Source: CAWAND01 sp963807065
Lineage (GTDB): Bacteria; Chloroflexota; Anaerolineae; Anaerolineales; E44-bin32
Length of the DNA: 64,000 bases
Assembly (NCBI GenBank): GCA_963807065.1
Contig: CAWDZQ010000004.1
Location: 744,001 to 808,000 of the forward strand
Reading direction: 5' to 3'
Part shown: in pieces, positions 26,516 through 35,614 of the stretch
Layout of the letters: each line of letters opens with the position of its first letter
Numbering within the stretch: position 1 is the first letter of the stretch
Notes under the pieces: model-generated
Databases searched by the model: none
The model's input: the letters and a program-made list of their open reading frames with translations, nothing else
Told to the model about the DNA's origin: nothing
Translations under genes and position numbers: made by a program

Positions 26516-27451
26516 ATGAGCAACTCGAAGCTTTGGTCGGTTGTAGGAGCACTCGTTGGGGTCATCGTCTTCTTTGCCGGGATCATATGGATCGGTGGGC
26601 AGATCAATCCCGATCTGCAGCTGGACGAGACCGCCACGCTTCGGTTTGTGTTCGTTGGTATCGGATTGTTGGCCGTGTTTGTGATCTACTGGTTGACCAA
26701 GGAGAACGATGTCTGGGTGGTCGGCACCCGGCAGGTGGTCTACATGGCCATCGGCGCTGCACTCTACGCCATCTTCTCCTATCTGTTCAATGGCACGGTC
26801 TTTGTGGTCCCGTCGGTCAGCCAGGTGTCGCTGCGCCCCGCCATCGCCCTACCGATGTTCTTCGGCTATGTGTTCGGCCCCGTAGTCGGCTTCTTCACCG
26901 GGGCCGTAGGGAACATGTTCGGTGATGCCCTGACCGGCTTCGGCCTGTCCCCCCAATGGAGCATCGGCAACGGATTGGTGGGCCTGATCTCCGGCCTGGC
27001 GGCCCTGTATGTTGACAAGAAGAAGGGCCTGAACAATGTCCTGATCGTCAGCGCCGTGCTGGCGGCCATCGCCACCATCTTGTGGTTACTCAACCCGTCG
27101 CAGTCCAACATGATGTTTTTCGATCCGGGGGCCGGAATCTTCGGCGATGCCACGATCTCAGCCTTCGCCGGCCTGTCTGCGATCGTGGGCTTCGTCCTGG
27201 TGCTGGCCGTGCGCTACGGCTTCGCCAGCGACATGGACATCGCCGCTGCTGTGACTTGGGCAATGCTGGGCAACTTCATTGGGATCGGCTTTGCCGCCGT
27301 CTCAGATATCTGGATCAACGGCTTCCCGCCCGCCGTGGCGATCGTTGGCGAATTCCTGCCGGCGGCCGGGCCCAACATGATCTTCGCTGCCATCCTGGTG
27401 CCCATTCTGGTGCGCGCCTGGATGTCTTTGCAGAGACAGACCGGACGCTGA
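26516..27451 (+). CDS. ECF transporter S component (substrate-binding membrane protein)
   Basis: An integral membrane protein of 311 residues. The core (VVYMAIGAALYAIFSYLF, SLRPAIALPMFFGYVFGPVVG, FFTGAVGNMFGDALTGFGL, SPQWSIGNGLVGLISG) is the typical S-component pattern. Unusually, two additional hydrophobic segments precede it (residues 5-25 and 40-62), giving about eight spans instead of six. AGGAGG directly before ATG 26516 fixes the start. Substrate is not evident; no riboswitch that I recognise lies upstream. Confidence 0.88.
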   Translation: MSNSKLWSVVGALVGVIVFFAGIIWIGGQINPDLQLDETATLRFVFVGIGLLAVFVIYWLTKENDVWVVGTRQVVYMAIGAALYAIFSYLFNGTVFVVPSVSQVSLRPAIALPMFFGYVFGPVVGFFTGAVGNMFGDALTGFGLSPQWSIGNGLVGLISGLAALYVDKKKGLNNVLIVSAVLAAIATILWLLNPSQSNMMFFDPGAGIFGDATISAFAGLSAIVGFVLVLAVRYGFASDMDIAAAVTWAMLGNFIGIGFAAVSDIWINGFPPAVAIVGEFLPAAGPNMIFAAILVPILVRAWMSLQRQTGR

Positions 27452-27466
27452 GATTAGTGATCAAAA

Positions 27467-27489
27467 GAGGGGCCCGGAGAGGGCCCCTC
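27467..27489 (+). terminator. Strong hairpin between the S and T genes of the ECF operon
   Basis: A perfect 9-bp stem GAGGGGCCC / GGGCCCCTC with a 5-base loop, flanked by matching TGATCA hexamers at 27458-27463 and 27494-27499. There is no long T tract. It may partially terminate transcription, or stabilise the upstream message so that the S component is made in excess over T. Confidence 0.6.
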
Positions 27490-27508
27490 TCGATGATCAA
27501 ACCCCACC

Positions 27509-28381
27509 ATGTTGGTTAGCTGGCGCTATCGCCCCCGTCGCTCCTTGATCCAGGCTTTCGATCCATCGGCCTGGCTGATCTTCTACGCCAGCTTCATCAC
27601 TTCGACGCTCTTCTTTTGGGACCTGCGAATTTTGGCCATCTTCATGCTGGTGGCCATCATCATCGTGGTCACGTCGGGGGTCCGCTGGTCGGAGTCGCGC
27701 CGGGCCTGGCTGTTCATCGGAGGCTTTGTCATCTTCTTTGCTGTCCTGACCTTTTTGACCGGAAGGGGCGGCGTGGAAGTCTACTCTCAAGAGCACATCA
27801 TCCGGACTCTGAGGGCGCCCCTCACCTTGTTCGGATGGCGGCCGACGGTGGACGTCACCGTGGAGCGGCTGTTGTTTGCGCTGAGTCAGATGGCGCGCGT
27901 CTTTGCCCTGGCCAGCACCACCGTCTTGATCCCCTACTCCCTCAATCCGGCGCACTACGGGGTGGCCTTCCGTCGCCTGGGTCTGCCGGACAAGATCGCC
28001 TACGCCATGGATCTGACGATGCGTTTCATCCCCACATTCGGGCGCGATTTCCAACTCACCCTGGACGCGCAGAAGGCCCGGGGATATGAACTCGAGAAGT
28101 TGCAGGGCGGGTTGATCCAACAGGTCCGAAAGTTGGCGCCGCTGGTGGTACCGGTCACCGTGCATGCCCTGGCGGGCAGCGAAGACATTATCGACGCCAT
28201 GGATCTGCGGGCCTTCGGCACCGGCCCGAGGACCTGGCTCATCGAGCTCCGCTACCAAACGCGCGACTACATTCTGATTGGCACCGGGGCGGCCCTGTTC
28301 CTGGTTTCAATGGCGGCCTCGCTGCTCGGCCTGGGCCAGTTCTGGGTTCCGCCGTCCTTGCTCAGGTACCTGGGCTTCTAG
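27509..28381 (+). CDS. ECF transporter T component
   Basis: The transmembrane scaffold that couples the ATPases to the S component. The 290-residue protein has four or five membrane segments and two coupling-helix motifs of the Ala-Arg-Gly type: DAQKARGYE near residue 185 and DAMDLRAFG near 230. Both are the expected contact points with the ATPases. The start at ATG 27509 lies 20 bases after the intergenic hairpin, and no clear ribosome site is visible. Confidence 0.92.
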   Translation: MLVSWRYRPRRSLIQAFDPSAWLIFYASFITSTLFFWDLRILAIFMLVAIIIVVTSGVRWSESRRAWLFIGGFVIFFAVLTFLTGRGGVEVYSQEHIIRTLRAPLTLFGWRPTVDVTVERLLFALSQMARVFALASTTVLIPYSLNPAHYGVAFRRLGLPDKIAYAMDLTMRFIPTFGRDFQLTLDAQKARGYELEKLQGGLIQQVRKLAPLVVPVTVHALAGSEDIIDAMDLRAFGTGPRTWLIELRYQTRDYILIGTGAALFLVSMAASLLGLGQFWVPPSLLRYLGF

Positions 28382-28590
28382 GCGCGCCGCTCGGGCACGA
28401 CCCCGTCGGCGGCGAGTCGCGCCTCCCCCCTTTGTTTCGGCTACAATCGGCGAGCAGGTTCGCCCCATGGCCAGCGCTTTCGGTTGATGGGTTTCGCAGG
28501 GCCGACAATGCCCCTTGTCACCGGTAGGGTGACTGACCTGCCCCACGCACTTCGGATCAGCGGTGACCGAGCCTCAGGAGGCACCCCTGC

Positions 28591-29781
28591 ATGGCAGCAG
28601 ACAGGCCGAGTCTTCCAATTCCCGCCCCCTTGCGAGGCAGCCAATCAGGCAGTTGGGCTGAGCGTTCGTTAAGGTGGCGCCTGCCGGAGATTGGCCGCCG
28701 CGCCGCCAATGAACGCCGGTGGCCGGATGAGGTCGGTGCGGATCTTCTGCGGCTGGCCGAAGAAGTCCCCGACGGCCGGATCGAGCCCCTACACGACCCC
28801 GGCGCCCCCGATGCCGACGCCTGGCAACCCCTCGTGGCGCCGCAGGTGGGGATGACATGGCTGGAAGTCCCCTGGTTCTTCGCCGAAACCTATTTCTACC
28901 GGCGTCTGCTGGCTGCGTCTGGCTATTTTCAACCGGGAGCCACGCATGGGCTGGACCCCTTCGGGCCGGAGAAACAGCGAGGGCTGGACCAAGGGCTCGC
29001 GTCGGCGGAGCCAGCGCAACGAAGGACGAGCCTGGCCGACCTGTTGCTCTCTGCCCTGTGGGGGAACCGCGCCGATCTGAGCATGTGGCCCACAGCTCCG
29101 GGCGGCTCTCGAAATGCGGATCCCGAAGGAGCCCCCCTGCACCGCTTGCTGGTTGACGACCGCCCCGCGGTGCTAGCACACCTGGGCAGCTTGCCGGACG
29201 GGCCGAAACGCATCGACGTCGTCTTGGACAACGCCGGACAGGAACTGCTGGCCGATCTGGCTCTGGCGCGCGGCCTGCTGCAGGCGCATCCCGGCTGCCA
29301 GCTCGTGCTCCATGTCAAGTCGCACCCGACCTTCGTCTCGGACGCGACCCAGCAGGATGTCGACGGCACGCTGCGCCAGGCATCGGCGACGGGCGGGGAG
29401 CTCTCGGTCCTTGGGGACGACCTGGAACTGGCCGGGCGCAGGGCGAGGCTGCGGGTCACCACAGACGGCTTCTGGACGTCACCGCTGGCTGGATGGGAAT
29501 TCCCGTCGCACCTGCGCCAGGAACTTGCATCGTCTGATCTGGTGATCTTCAAGGGAGATGCCAACTACAGGCGTCTTCTGGGCGACCGGCACTGGCCTTA
29601 CACTACGCCCTTCGAGGCCGTATTGAGCTACTTCCCGGCGCCGGTGCTCTGCCTGCGGGCGCTCAAGGCGGACGTGGCGGCCGGCCTTGATCCGCCAATG
29701 ATCGAGGATGCCGGCCGAGCTGATGGAGACTGGATGATCGACGGACGATGGGCGCTGATCCAGTTCGCCGACCACAAATGA
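28591..29781 (+). CDS. DUF89/ARMT1-like damage-control phosphatase
   Basis: A 396-residue protein of the metal-dependent DUF89 family. Diagnostic segments are VLDNAGQELLADLALA, LHVKSHPTFVSDAT, TTDGFWTSPL, and VIFKGDANYRRLLGDR; the Asp and Asn residues there bind the metal and phosphate. Family members dephosphorylate toxic or damaged sugar phosphates and similar metabolites. The exact substrate cannot be read from sequence. CAGGAGG precedes ATG 28591. The gene is monocistronic and ends at a palindrome-containing convergent gap. Confidence 0.88.
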   Translation: MAADRPSLPIPAPLRGSQSGSWAERSLRWRLPEIGRRAANERRWPDEVGADLLRLAEEVPDGRIEPLHDPGAPDADAWQPLVAPQVGMTWLEVPWFFAETYFYRRLLAASGYFQPGATHGLDPFGPEKQRGLDQGLASAEPAQRRTSLADLLLSALWGNRADLSMWPTAPGGSRNADPEGAPLHRLLVDDRPAVLAHLGSLPDGPKRIDVVLDNAGQELLADLALARGLLQAHPGCQLVLHVKSHPTFVSDATQQDVDGTLRQASATGGELSVLGDDLELAGRRARLRVTTDGFWTSPLAGWEFPSHLRQELASSDLVIFKGDANYRRLLGDRHWPYTTPFEAVLSYFPAPVLCLRALKADVAAGLDPPMIEDAGRADGDWMIDGRWALIQFADHK

Positions 29782-29821
29782 CCGCGGTGGCTTGTGAAAA
29801 TCTTCACACAACGACCGCGGT
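29781..29821. repeat. Dispersed palindrome copy 5 (29792-29809) inside a larger symmetric element
   Basis: TTGTGA-AAATCT-TCACAC has one mismatch in the last arm. It is flanked on both sides, at 3 and 4 bases, by the octamer ACCGCGGT (29781-29788 and 29814-29821). The whole 41-bp element is a nested inverted repeat filling the gap between the convergent DUF89 and HAD genes. It could act as a hairpin terminator or as a composite protein site. Confidence 0.83.
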
Positions 29822-29833
29822 CGTAGGGCCTCA

Positions 29834-30523
29834 TCACCCGCCGGCCAGCAGCGCCGGAAGAGCGGCGGGAGAGTCGATGACGGCCTGAGCACCAGCGCGA
29901 GTGAGCTCTTGGAGATCACCGAAACCACACAAAACGCCGACCACCTGAGTTCCGGCGGCCAGCCCGGCGCGCATGTCCACCGTCGTGTCACCGACCATCA
30001 GACACGCCCCCGGAAGGACGCCTAGGCGCTGCGCCGCCCACAGCACGGGGGCAGGGTGCGGTTTGATGCGCAGGGTGGAGCGCGCATTGGCCACGACGCT
30101 AAACGCGTCGGCCAAGTTGATCGCCCGCAGAAGAGCATCAGCGCTTCGGTTGGAGCGGGTGGTGACCACCGCCAATTTGTAGTCAGCGGACAGGTCCTTG
30201 ACGGTATCGACCACGCCCGGCACGGGGGCGATCCCGTCGGGGGCCGGGGGCTTGCGCGGAATGGGCAGGACGCGGCCGGCGAAGGCCCAGGCCTCATCCA
30301 GGTACAAGCGGTCGGCCCAGGCGTAGAGGCCGTTGAACGGATTCTCGGCGTTCATCATCAAGCGGCGAGCCACGGCCGCCGGATCCCTTCCCGGCATCAG
30401 GAAGCTCCAGCGCGCCAAACGGCGGGTCAGGCGGTCGACGAGGAGATCGTCGGTGTCCGCAAGCGTGCCGTCCAGGTCAAACAGAATGGCCCGGACGCGG
30501 TGGGGCTCGAGAGGAGGCGCCAT
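29834..30523 (-). CDS. HAD-family phosphatase, phosphoglycolate phosphatase-like
   Basis: A 229-residue cytoplasmic hydrolase. Motif I is DLDGTLADT (nucleophile Asp), motif II is the TTRSNRS segment, motif III is the lysine in IKPHPAP, and motif IV is VGDTTVDM. The helical cap between motifs I and II is of the phosphoglycolate phosphatase (Gph) class. Substrate is not defined. It starts 3 bases after the stop of the upstream zincin gene and is probably co-transcribed with it. Confidence 0.9.
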   Translation of the reverse strand: MAPPLEPHRVRAILFDLDGTLADTDDLLVDRLTRRLARWSFLMPGRDPAAVARRLMMNAENPFNGLYAWADRLYLDEAWAFAGRVLPIPRKPPAPDGIAPVPGVVDTVKDLSADYKLAVVTTRSNRSADALLRAINLADAFSVVANARSTLRIKPHPAPVLWAAQRLGVLPGACLMVGDTTVDMRAGLAAGTQVVGVLCGFGDLQELTRAGAQAVIDSPAALPALLAGG

Positions 30524-30526
30524 GGG

Positions 30527-31969
30527 CTATCGCTTGTGAAGCGGAAAAGAAACAGCGTCTTGAAGGGTTTCGGCAGAGGCTTGATCGGGCGCCAGAATGA
30601 GCATGGTCTGGTTGGACTGCCGGTCGAGAATGGCGAAGGTATGAGCCGCCTCCCAGCGGTAGCCGGTGCCGTCCGACGAATGTTCGCCGAATCGCGCATC
30701 GCCATAGTCTCGCCAGGCGAGGGCCGCTTCCTGGGAGTCCCGAATGGTGTCCCAAATGGTGACCAGAATCAGTGCGGTGTCCCCCGATGACTGGCTGGTG
30801 AAGGCCTGGTACACATCGCCTCCCCAGCCTTCTGCGGCTGTGCCGGCGGTCGGGGTGGGAACGAAGGCCTCCAGGATCTGGCGTGTAAAGAGCTCCCCAA
30901 AGGTGCCTTGATCGATCTTCGTCCATTCTGAGCCCAAGGCTTTCTTCAACCCATTGGGGGAGGCCAGCAGGACGGGCTCGTCGGAAGGATACCGCTCGGG
31001 ATGCAGGATTTGTTCGGTGGAATGGGGCGGATTCTGATAGGCGGTGTCAACCCCAGCCCAGCTCCCCTGCCGGTACAAAGCCTGAACGAAGGCCAGACCC
31101 TGGCTGTAGGGAAAGGCGAAACTTTCCTGGAGGAAGTTGGGCGCCGAATCATAGACCGGACTCTGGAACTTGTCATAGAAAGCCAGTATCTGGTCAACAT
31201 CTTGCTGTGTGGCGTAGTTGCGAAGCCATTGGTCTTCGAGCTGCGTGGCGTCACCCTCGATCAGTGCCCGCACGGCAGCGCAGCGCTCACTGTCGTCCTG
31301 GCAGGTGGACTCGGTGTAGCCCAGATTGTCCCGCAGGCCGAAATGCTGGTCCTGGAGGGCATGGGCATATTCGTGGGCGTAGGTCAGACGTTCGGGGCCA
31401 TCGAAGCCCGAGCCCTGCACAACGTACATCACCTTCTTCTCGTCGTCATAGTAGCCGGCCACCTGTTCGGAGTAGAGTTGGTTGTAAAAGTCCCAAAGGT
31501 TGAAGCCTTGGGGCAGCAGCCCGAGCATGCCGTAAAGGCTCGAGTCGTGCTCGGCGTCGGTCTGGGAATAGCCGTCCAGGAAATCCGATTCGACCTGGGC
31601 CTTCAACTCGGTCTGCGAAATCAGTTGGCGCTTGACCTGGGCCAGCGGCTTGAGGCCCCGCAACTGAGCGACCTGGGACTGAATTTCGTCCATCTCCGCC
31701 TGGATTTTGGGTGACAGGCGAGCCGGGGTGGGGGTGACAGTCGCCGACCCGGCCGGGTGGGTGGGTTGGGAGGCTGCACGCGAAACCCGCGCCGATGGGA
31801 CCGGGGTTCGCCCAGTTGCCAGGCTGCGCCGCAGCAATCCGTCCCTGAGCGCGCTGCTGGTGGCGGCGGAGACGATCGCGGCGCACAGGCAGATGGCCAG
31901 AACGCCGCCTGCGATCAGGGCCGCCGGGAGCCAGCGTGGTGTGGAGGTTGTTTCGGGTTCTTCAGTCAC
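30527..31969 (-). CDS. Membrane-anchored zincin metallopeptidase-like protein
   Basis: A 480-residue protein with one N-terminal membrane anchor (residues about 14-36), then a Thr/Pro-rich spacer and a large extracytoplasmic domain. It contains the zinc-metallopeptidase motif HEYAH within TYAHEYAHALQDQ, and a downstream acidic helix (ALIEGDATQLEDQW) that may give the third zinc ligand, as in related zincins. The substrate is unknown. GTG 31969 lies 9 bases after a TGATACAAT element, so the message is probably leaderless. Confidence 0.82.
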   Translation of the reverse strand: MTEEPETTSTPRWLPAALIAGGVLAICLCAAIVSAATSSALRDGLLRRSLATGRTPVPSARVSRAASQPTHPAGSATVTPTPARLSPKIQAEMDEIQSQVAQLRGLKPLAQVKRQLISQTELKAQVESDFLDGYSQTDAEHDSSLYGMLGLLPQGFNLWDFYNQLYSEQVAGYYDDEKKVMYVVQGSGFDGPERLTYAHEYAHALQDQHFGLRDNLGYTESTCQDDSERCAAVRALIEGDATQLEDQWLRNYATQQDVDQILAFYDKFQSPVYDSAPNFLQESFAFPYSQGLAFVQALYRQGSWAGVDTAYQNPPHSTEQILHPERYPSDEPVLLASPNGLKKALGSEWTKIDQGTFGELFTRQILEAFVPTPTAGTAAEGWGGDVYQAFTSQSSGDTALILVTIWDTIRDSQEAALAWRDYGDARFGEHSSDGTGYRWEAAHTFAILDRQSNQTMLILAPDQASAETLQDAVSFPLHKR

Positions 31970-31978
31970 GGCCCGGGG

Positions 31979-31987
31979 ATTGTATCA
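31979..31987 (-). promoter_or_regulatory. Extended -10 promoter for the zincin gene
   Basis: TGATACAAT on the minus strand is an extended -10 element (TG-N-TACAAT) located 9 bases before GTG 31969. It parallels the gatC promoter at 10592-10600. Confidence 0.55.
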
Positions 31988-32020
31988 TCGGCACCCCGGG
32001 AAAGATTTGGCGGTGCCGCC

Positions 32021-32770
32021 TCAGGGGGAGGGCAGGCGGTCAAGAGGATTGCCGCCGACCCACGCCCCAGCCAGGGTCATCGACCCTTGATTGATGCTGA
32101 TCTCGCGAATGTCCAGGGTGTCACTTCCGGCGAGGATCAACGACGCCAGTGCTTTCCCGATGGGATTGAAGACGAAAGCCGGCAGCGGAAGGCTGCCGAT
32201 GCGGCCCTCGACGAAGTGCAGATCGAGTTCGCCCTCTGTGGCACGCGGGGCCATCACCACCCGCACCGGTTGGCGCCAACTCCCGACCCGGCCAAACCCC
32301 TCGAGGATCATCCTGCCATCGCCGGTGAAACGTACCTGTGGCTCCTCGACCTTGAGCCCCAAATTGGAGAGTGACAAGCCGCCGCCTTGTCCGCTCGAGT
32401 CTGGCAGCCCCAGACCCTGCAGGCCGGGAGCGCTCTGACTGTCCGGGCTTCCGGGGAGGCCATCGATGACCGGGCCGGCGGGGGTGAAAGTGACGAACTG
32501 GGCACCCAACGCCAGGGCTGAGGTCACCTCCTCGTCGGTTACCGTGAAGCGCACCGACTGTGTCTGGGCCGCCGATTCGACCGCCGAGAGCACCTTCTCA
32601 AACAGGCGCGAAGCCGCCGCATTCGAGACGGAAACAGGGGGGCCGTCGTCGGGGAGCGCTGAGGATCCTGGTGATCCGGCGCATGCCCCCATCAAGAGGC
32701 CGAAGAGCAGAGAGGTCGCAACCGCCGCCCAAGATCGGGTGGGTTGCATCGGATGGCGGAAGGGGCGCAT
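32021..32770 (-). CDS. Putative lipoprotein, function unknown
   Basis: A protein of 249 residues with a lipoprotein signal peptide ending in the lipobox LLMGAC. The mature part begins with a Gly/Ser-rich linker and contains two beta-rich segments (VRFTVTDEEVTSAL and LHFVEGRIGSLPLPAFVFNPIG) whose pattern recalls LppX/LprG-like lipid-binding folds; that comparison is tentative. ATG 32770 is chosen because GAGGT lies about 9 bases upstream; ATG 32788 is an in-frame alternative. The zincin gene follows 51 bp downstream. Confidence 0.72.
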   Translation of the reverse strand: MRPFRHPMQPTRSWAAVATSLLFGLLMGACAGSPGSSALPDDGPPVSVSNAAASRLFEKVLSAVESAAQTQSVRFTVTDEEVTSALALGAQFVTFTPAGPVIDGLPGSPDSQSAPGLQGLGLPDSSGQGGGLSLSNLGLKVEEPQVRFTGDGRMILEGFGRVGSWRQPVRVVMAPRATEGELDLHFVEGRIGSLPLPAFVFNPIGKALASLILAGSDTLDIREISINQGSMTLAGAWVGGNPLDRLPSP

Positions 32771-33146
32771 GGGCACGTTACCTCGCATGGTCAGGAGTCA
32801 TCGCCGGCCGAAGCCGACACCGGCAGAGTACTACCTTTGGGACAACGCAGACCCGAGAGATTCTATACCTCTCAAGGCTCCTGGTGAGTCGCTGAGTCGC
32901 ACTTTGCGGCCGGAGGGACAAGTGCGATTCGGCCGGAGTGTCGAAGCCGACCACAGGCAGAGATTGGCCCACGTGAAGTGGAAAGGGGTTGACCAAAGAT
33001 CAATCATTGTACGGGAGATCGGCAATCGCGAAGGCGGCATCCGCCTCGCTCCCACCCGGTCTGCTTCCCACCATGCCCGGCGGACTGCAGGCGCCCATCC
33101 TACCAAGAACGAGTGAGTGGCGCCACTGGTCGGCGCTGGTGTCCGG
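32771..33146. other. Intergenic region without recognisable gene
   Basis: 376 bp between the lipoprotein start and the deacetylase stop. Open frames here have no protein-like composition. I see no tRNA, hairpin terminator or repeat. A minus-strand TACAAT near 33006 could be a -10 box, which would imply a leader of over 200 bases before the lipoprotein gene; support is weak. Confidence 0.4.
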
Positions 33147-34067
33147 CTAAGCTGCCTCGGAAGCCGACATGGCTTGGGAAGCTGCCGCCGCAGCTACCGT
33201 GGCGGCATGGATATCAACGGTGTCATCGATGTTTGGAGCGTAGCCGCCGCCCATCACTACCGCCACCGGCAGGTGGGCATGTCGACAGGTCGCCAACACC
33301 AGTTGGTCCCTGGCCCGCAGCCCGGCTTTGGTCAGCGCAAGATGGCCCAGCGCGTCCCCGGCGTAGGCGTCGGCGCCGGAGACGTAAACCACAAGATCGG
33401 CTTTGGCCTGGTCAATCACGCGCCACAGAGCCTCCCCCAGAAGGTCGAGGTAGGCGGCATCGCCCGTCCCGTCGGGCAGGGGCAAGTCAAGGTCGCTGGC
33501 CTGCTTGCGGAAGGGAAAATTGCGCGCCCCATGGATGGAGAAGGTGAAGACCCTTGGATCGTTCTGGAACACCGCCGCCGTGCCGTTGCCTTGATGCACA
33601 TCGCAATCTACCACCAGGCCATGGGTGATCGAGCCGTCGGCCAGCAACTGGCAAAGGGCCACGGCAGCGTCATTGAAGACACAAAATCCTTCGCCGTGGT
33701 CGGGGAAGGCATGGTGCGTCCCGCCGGCCAGGTTGACGGACGTGCCATCACTGAGGGCGGCCCGGCAGGCGGCGAGCGTGCCCCCGACCGAACGCCGCGA
33801 GCGCTCGACCATCGCCGGTGACCAAGGGAACCCGATCCGCCGGATCTCCTGCTGGGTGAGCTCCCCGGCGTTCAGCTTGCGAAGGTAGTGGCGTGAGTGG
33901 ACACGTAGAAGCTGCTCGTCTGTGGCGGCTTGCGGCACGTGCAGCTCGTCCGGTTGAAAAATTCCGTCGGCCAACACCCGAGTGCGAAGACGAGCGTACT
34001 TGTCCATCGGAAAGCGGTGACCGGGCGGCAAGGGGAGAACGAAATGGTCGCAGTAGAAGGCTTTCAT
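33147..34067 (-). CDS. Histone deacetylase-superfamily protein (acetoin utilisation/APAH type)
   Basis: A 306-residue zinc-dependent deacylase. The catalytic region shows GGTHHAF (His pair), DCDVHQGNGTAA (zinc-binding Asp and His) and a further Asp in SGADAYAGD, all in correct order. Bacterial members remove acyl groups from small amines, polyamines or lysine side chains; the substrate here is unknown. The start ATG overlaps the stop of the upstream membrane-protein gene by 4 bases (ATGA). Confidence 0.92.
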   Translation of the reverse strand: MKAFYCDHFVLPLPPGHRFPMDKYARLRTRVLADGIFQPDELHVPQAATDEQLLRVHSRHYLRKLNAGELTQQEIRRIGFPWSPAMVERSRRSVGGTLAACRAALSDGTSVNLAGGTHHAFPDHGEGFCVFNDAAVALCQLLADGSITHGLVVDCDVHQGNGTAAVFQNDPRVFTFSIHGARNFPFRKQASDLDLPLPDGTGDAAYLDLLGEALWRVIDQAKADLVVYVSGADAYAGDALGHLALTKAGLRARDQLVLATCRHAHLPVAVVMGGGYAPNIDDTVDIHAATVAAAAASQAMSASEAA

Positions 34068-35602
34068 GGTCCCAGGCGATCGAGCTCGAAGGAGTCATCA
34101 CCCCACACCTTGTGAAGGATTTCACAAGTGACACCCTGCTGAGCGGGTTCCAGCACCACGTGGGTCACCCCGGCGGCAGCTGCCCGATCGAGCAAGTTGC
34201 AGTCGATATCAGCCGGGTTGTCGCGGTAGAAGTACTGGGACAATCGGATGCGATCGTACCAGGTGAGCACCTCGCCGGGTGCATAAGGGATCGCCTTGAA
34301 GTCCACGAAGGCCGGTTCACCGGTGGCGAGCCGGAAGTCCTGAAGTCCGGGCGGGATGAGGAAGACCTGGCCAGGGGCAGCCGAGCGCCGCACTTGGGCG
34401 AAGAGTGCCGTCTCCGGATCCCGGCTTTGCCTCTGCAAATGCAAAGCGAAAGACGCCGCCCCGGCCAGGGCCAGAATGATCATGGCGGCCCAAGCGGCAC
34501 GGCTGGTCCAGGACGGGACCTGACGCTTGCGCCGGTCGAGCTGGCGCCATCCCCACGCCATCGCCTGAGATGCCAGGATGACCGTGCTCACAGGTGCCAA
34601 CAGCACCGACACCCGCCATGGGAAGAGGAGCGCCAGGCGATCGCTGCCCCTAGCCACCTGGACCAAGCTCAGCACCAGGCCAAGGGCAGCCGGCACCGCC
34701 AGAATCGGCAGCACGCGGGTTCGACGGACGACGAACATCGCCCCGATGACAAGTCCCAGTTTGATCGCCACGGAAAGATCCAGCCACTGGGCAGGAATCG
34801 CGTGGTGAGGGATGCGGAAGTCAACCAGAACCCGGGCGGCGTCGGCGGATACTTGCGAACCGCCCACCCCGAAGATGGCCAGGGTATGGATGAGGATAGG
34901 GACCACGCCGGCCAGCGCCAGGCCTCCGCTGGCCAACGCCGTAACTCGGCGATGGTCGCTGAAGGCCAGCACGCCGGCGTAAGCACCCACCAGCCCGCCG
35001 GAGGTCAGGAGATAGGTGGGGTGGACCGTGGCCACGCCGGCAGCCATGAGGGCGGCGGCATGCGGGCGACCCCGAAGGAACAGAGCAATGGACACCCCCA
35101 GCAGGCCGCCGAATGCACTCGGTTCGAGGACCGGTCCCAACAATCGCTGGCCGGCGACCCCGCCCTCCAGAAGATAGCCCCCATCCGCCCACGTGAAATG
35201 GGAAAGGGGAAACCGAACGGCTTCGGAGAACAAGAGGGTCAGGATCACCAACAGGGCCAACCGTCGCTCGCGGGGCAGCTCCTCAGGGAGAAGCCAGACC
35301 GCGATTGCGTAGAGCCCCCACAGGGTCAAGGCGTGCAGCAGGCCGTACTCAATGTAGAAGAACCAGGGTCCAACCCAGGCGAAAGTGCCCGCCACGAGCC
35401 ACGAGAAGACGGGCGTGGGATCGAGTGTGTTGGCCAGCCAATCCGCTGCCAGATGACCGTAGCCGGCAGCCGCCATCCCGTGCAGGAAGTACTGGTTCTG
35501 GTTGGAGGTGTAGAGTGGGGCCTGGCTGTAGGCCAGGGCGAACAAGGCGCCGATGGCCGTCCAGAATCCGATGCGGCCAGGTGCGCTCGGCCCGGTCTTC
35601 AT
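34064..35602 (-). CDS. Polytopic membrane protein, function unknown
   Basis: A 512-residue protein with about ten to twelve hydrophobic segments over the first 400 residues, then a soluble C-terminal domain (FLIPPGLQDFRLATGEPAF, VTHVVLEP). The layout resembles membrane glycosyltransferase-like (GT-C) proteins, with an acidic loop after the first segment, but I see no diagnostic motif and do not assign a function. It sits between the aminotransferase V gene and the deacetylase gene and overlaps the latter by 4 bases. Palindrome copy 6 lies within its C-terminal codons. Confidence 0.75.
   Translation of the reverse strand: MKTGPSAPGRIGFWTAIGALFALAYSQAPLYTSNQNQYFLHGMAAAGYGHLAADWLANTLDPTPVFSWLVAGTFAWVGPWFFYIEYGLLHALTLWGLYAIAVWLLPEELPRERRLALLVILTLLFSEAVRFPLSHFTWADGGYLLEGGVAGQRLLGPVLEPSAFGGLLGVSIALFLRGRPHAAALMAAGVATVHPTYLLTSGGLVGAYAGVLAFSDHRRVTALASGGLALAGVVPILIHTLAIFGVGGSQVSADAARVLVDFRIPHHAIPAQWLDLSVAIKLGLVIGAMFVVRRTRVLPILAVPAALGLVLSLVQVARGSDRLALLFPWRVSVLLAPVSTVILASQAMAWGWRQLDRRKRQVPSWTSRAAWAAMIILALAGAASFALHLQRQSRDPETALFAQVRRSAAPGQVFLIPPGLQDFRLATGEPAFVDFKAIPYAPGEVLTWYDRIRLSQYFYRDNPADIDCNLLDRAAAAGVTHVVLEPAQQGVTCEILHKVWGDDSFELDRLGP
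34110..34127. repeat. Dispersed palindrome, copy 6 (inside a gene)
   Basis: TTGTGA-AGGATT-TCACAA has perfect arms. It lies inside the coding sequence about 15 codons before the stop of the membrane-protein gene, where it encodes part of CEILHKVW. A coding location argues against a simple promoter operator, although the downstream deacetylase gene starts 43 bases further on. Confidence 0.85.
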
Positions 35603-35614
35603 GCCGCCTCCTTC

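Noticed and set aside
32466..33116. Plus-strand open frame over the lipoprotein gene start and intergenic region
   Set aside because: It runs antisense to the lipoprotein signal peptide and lacks any protein-like pattern.
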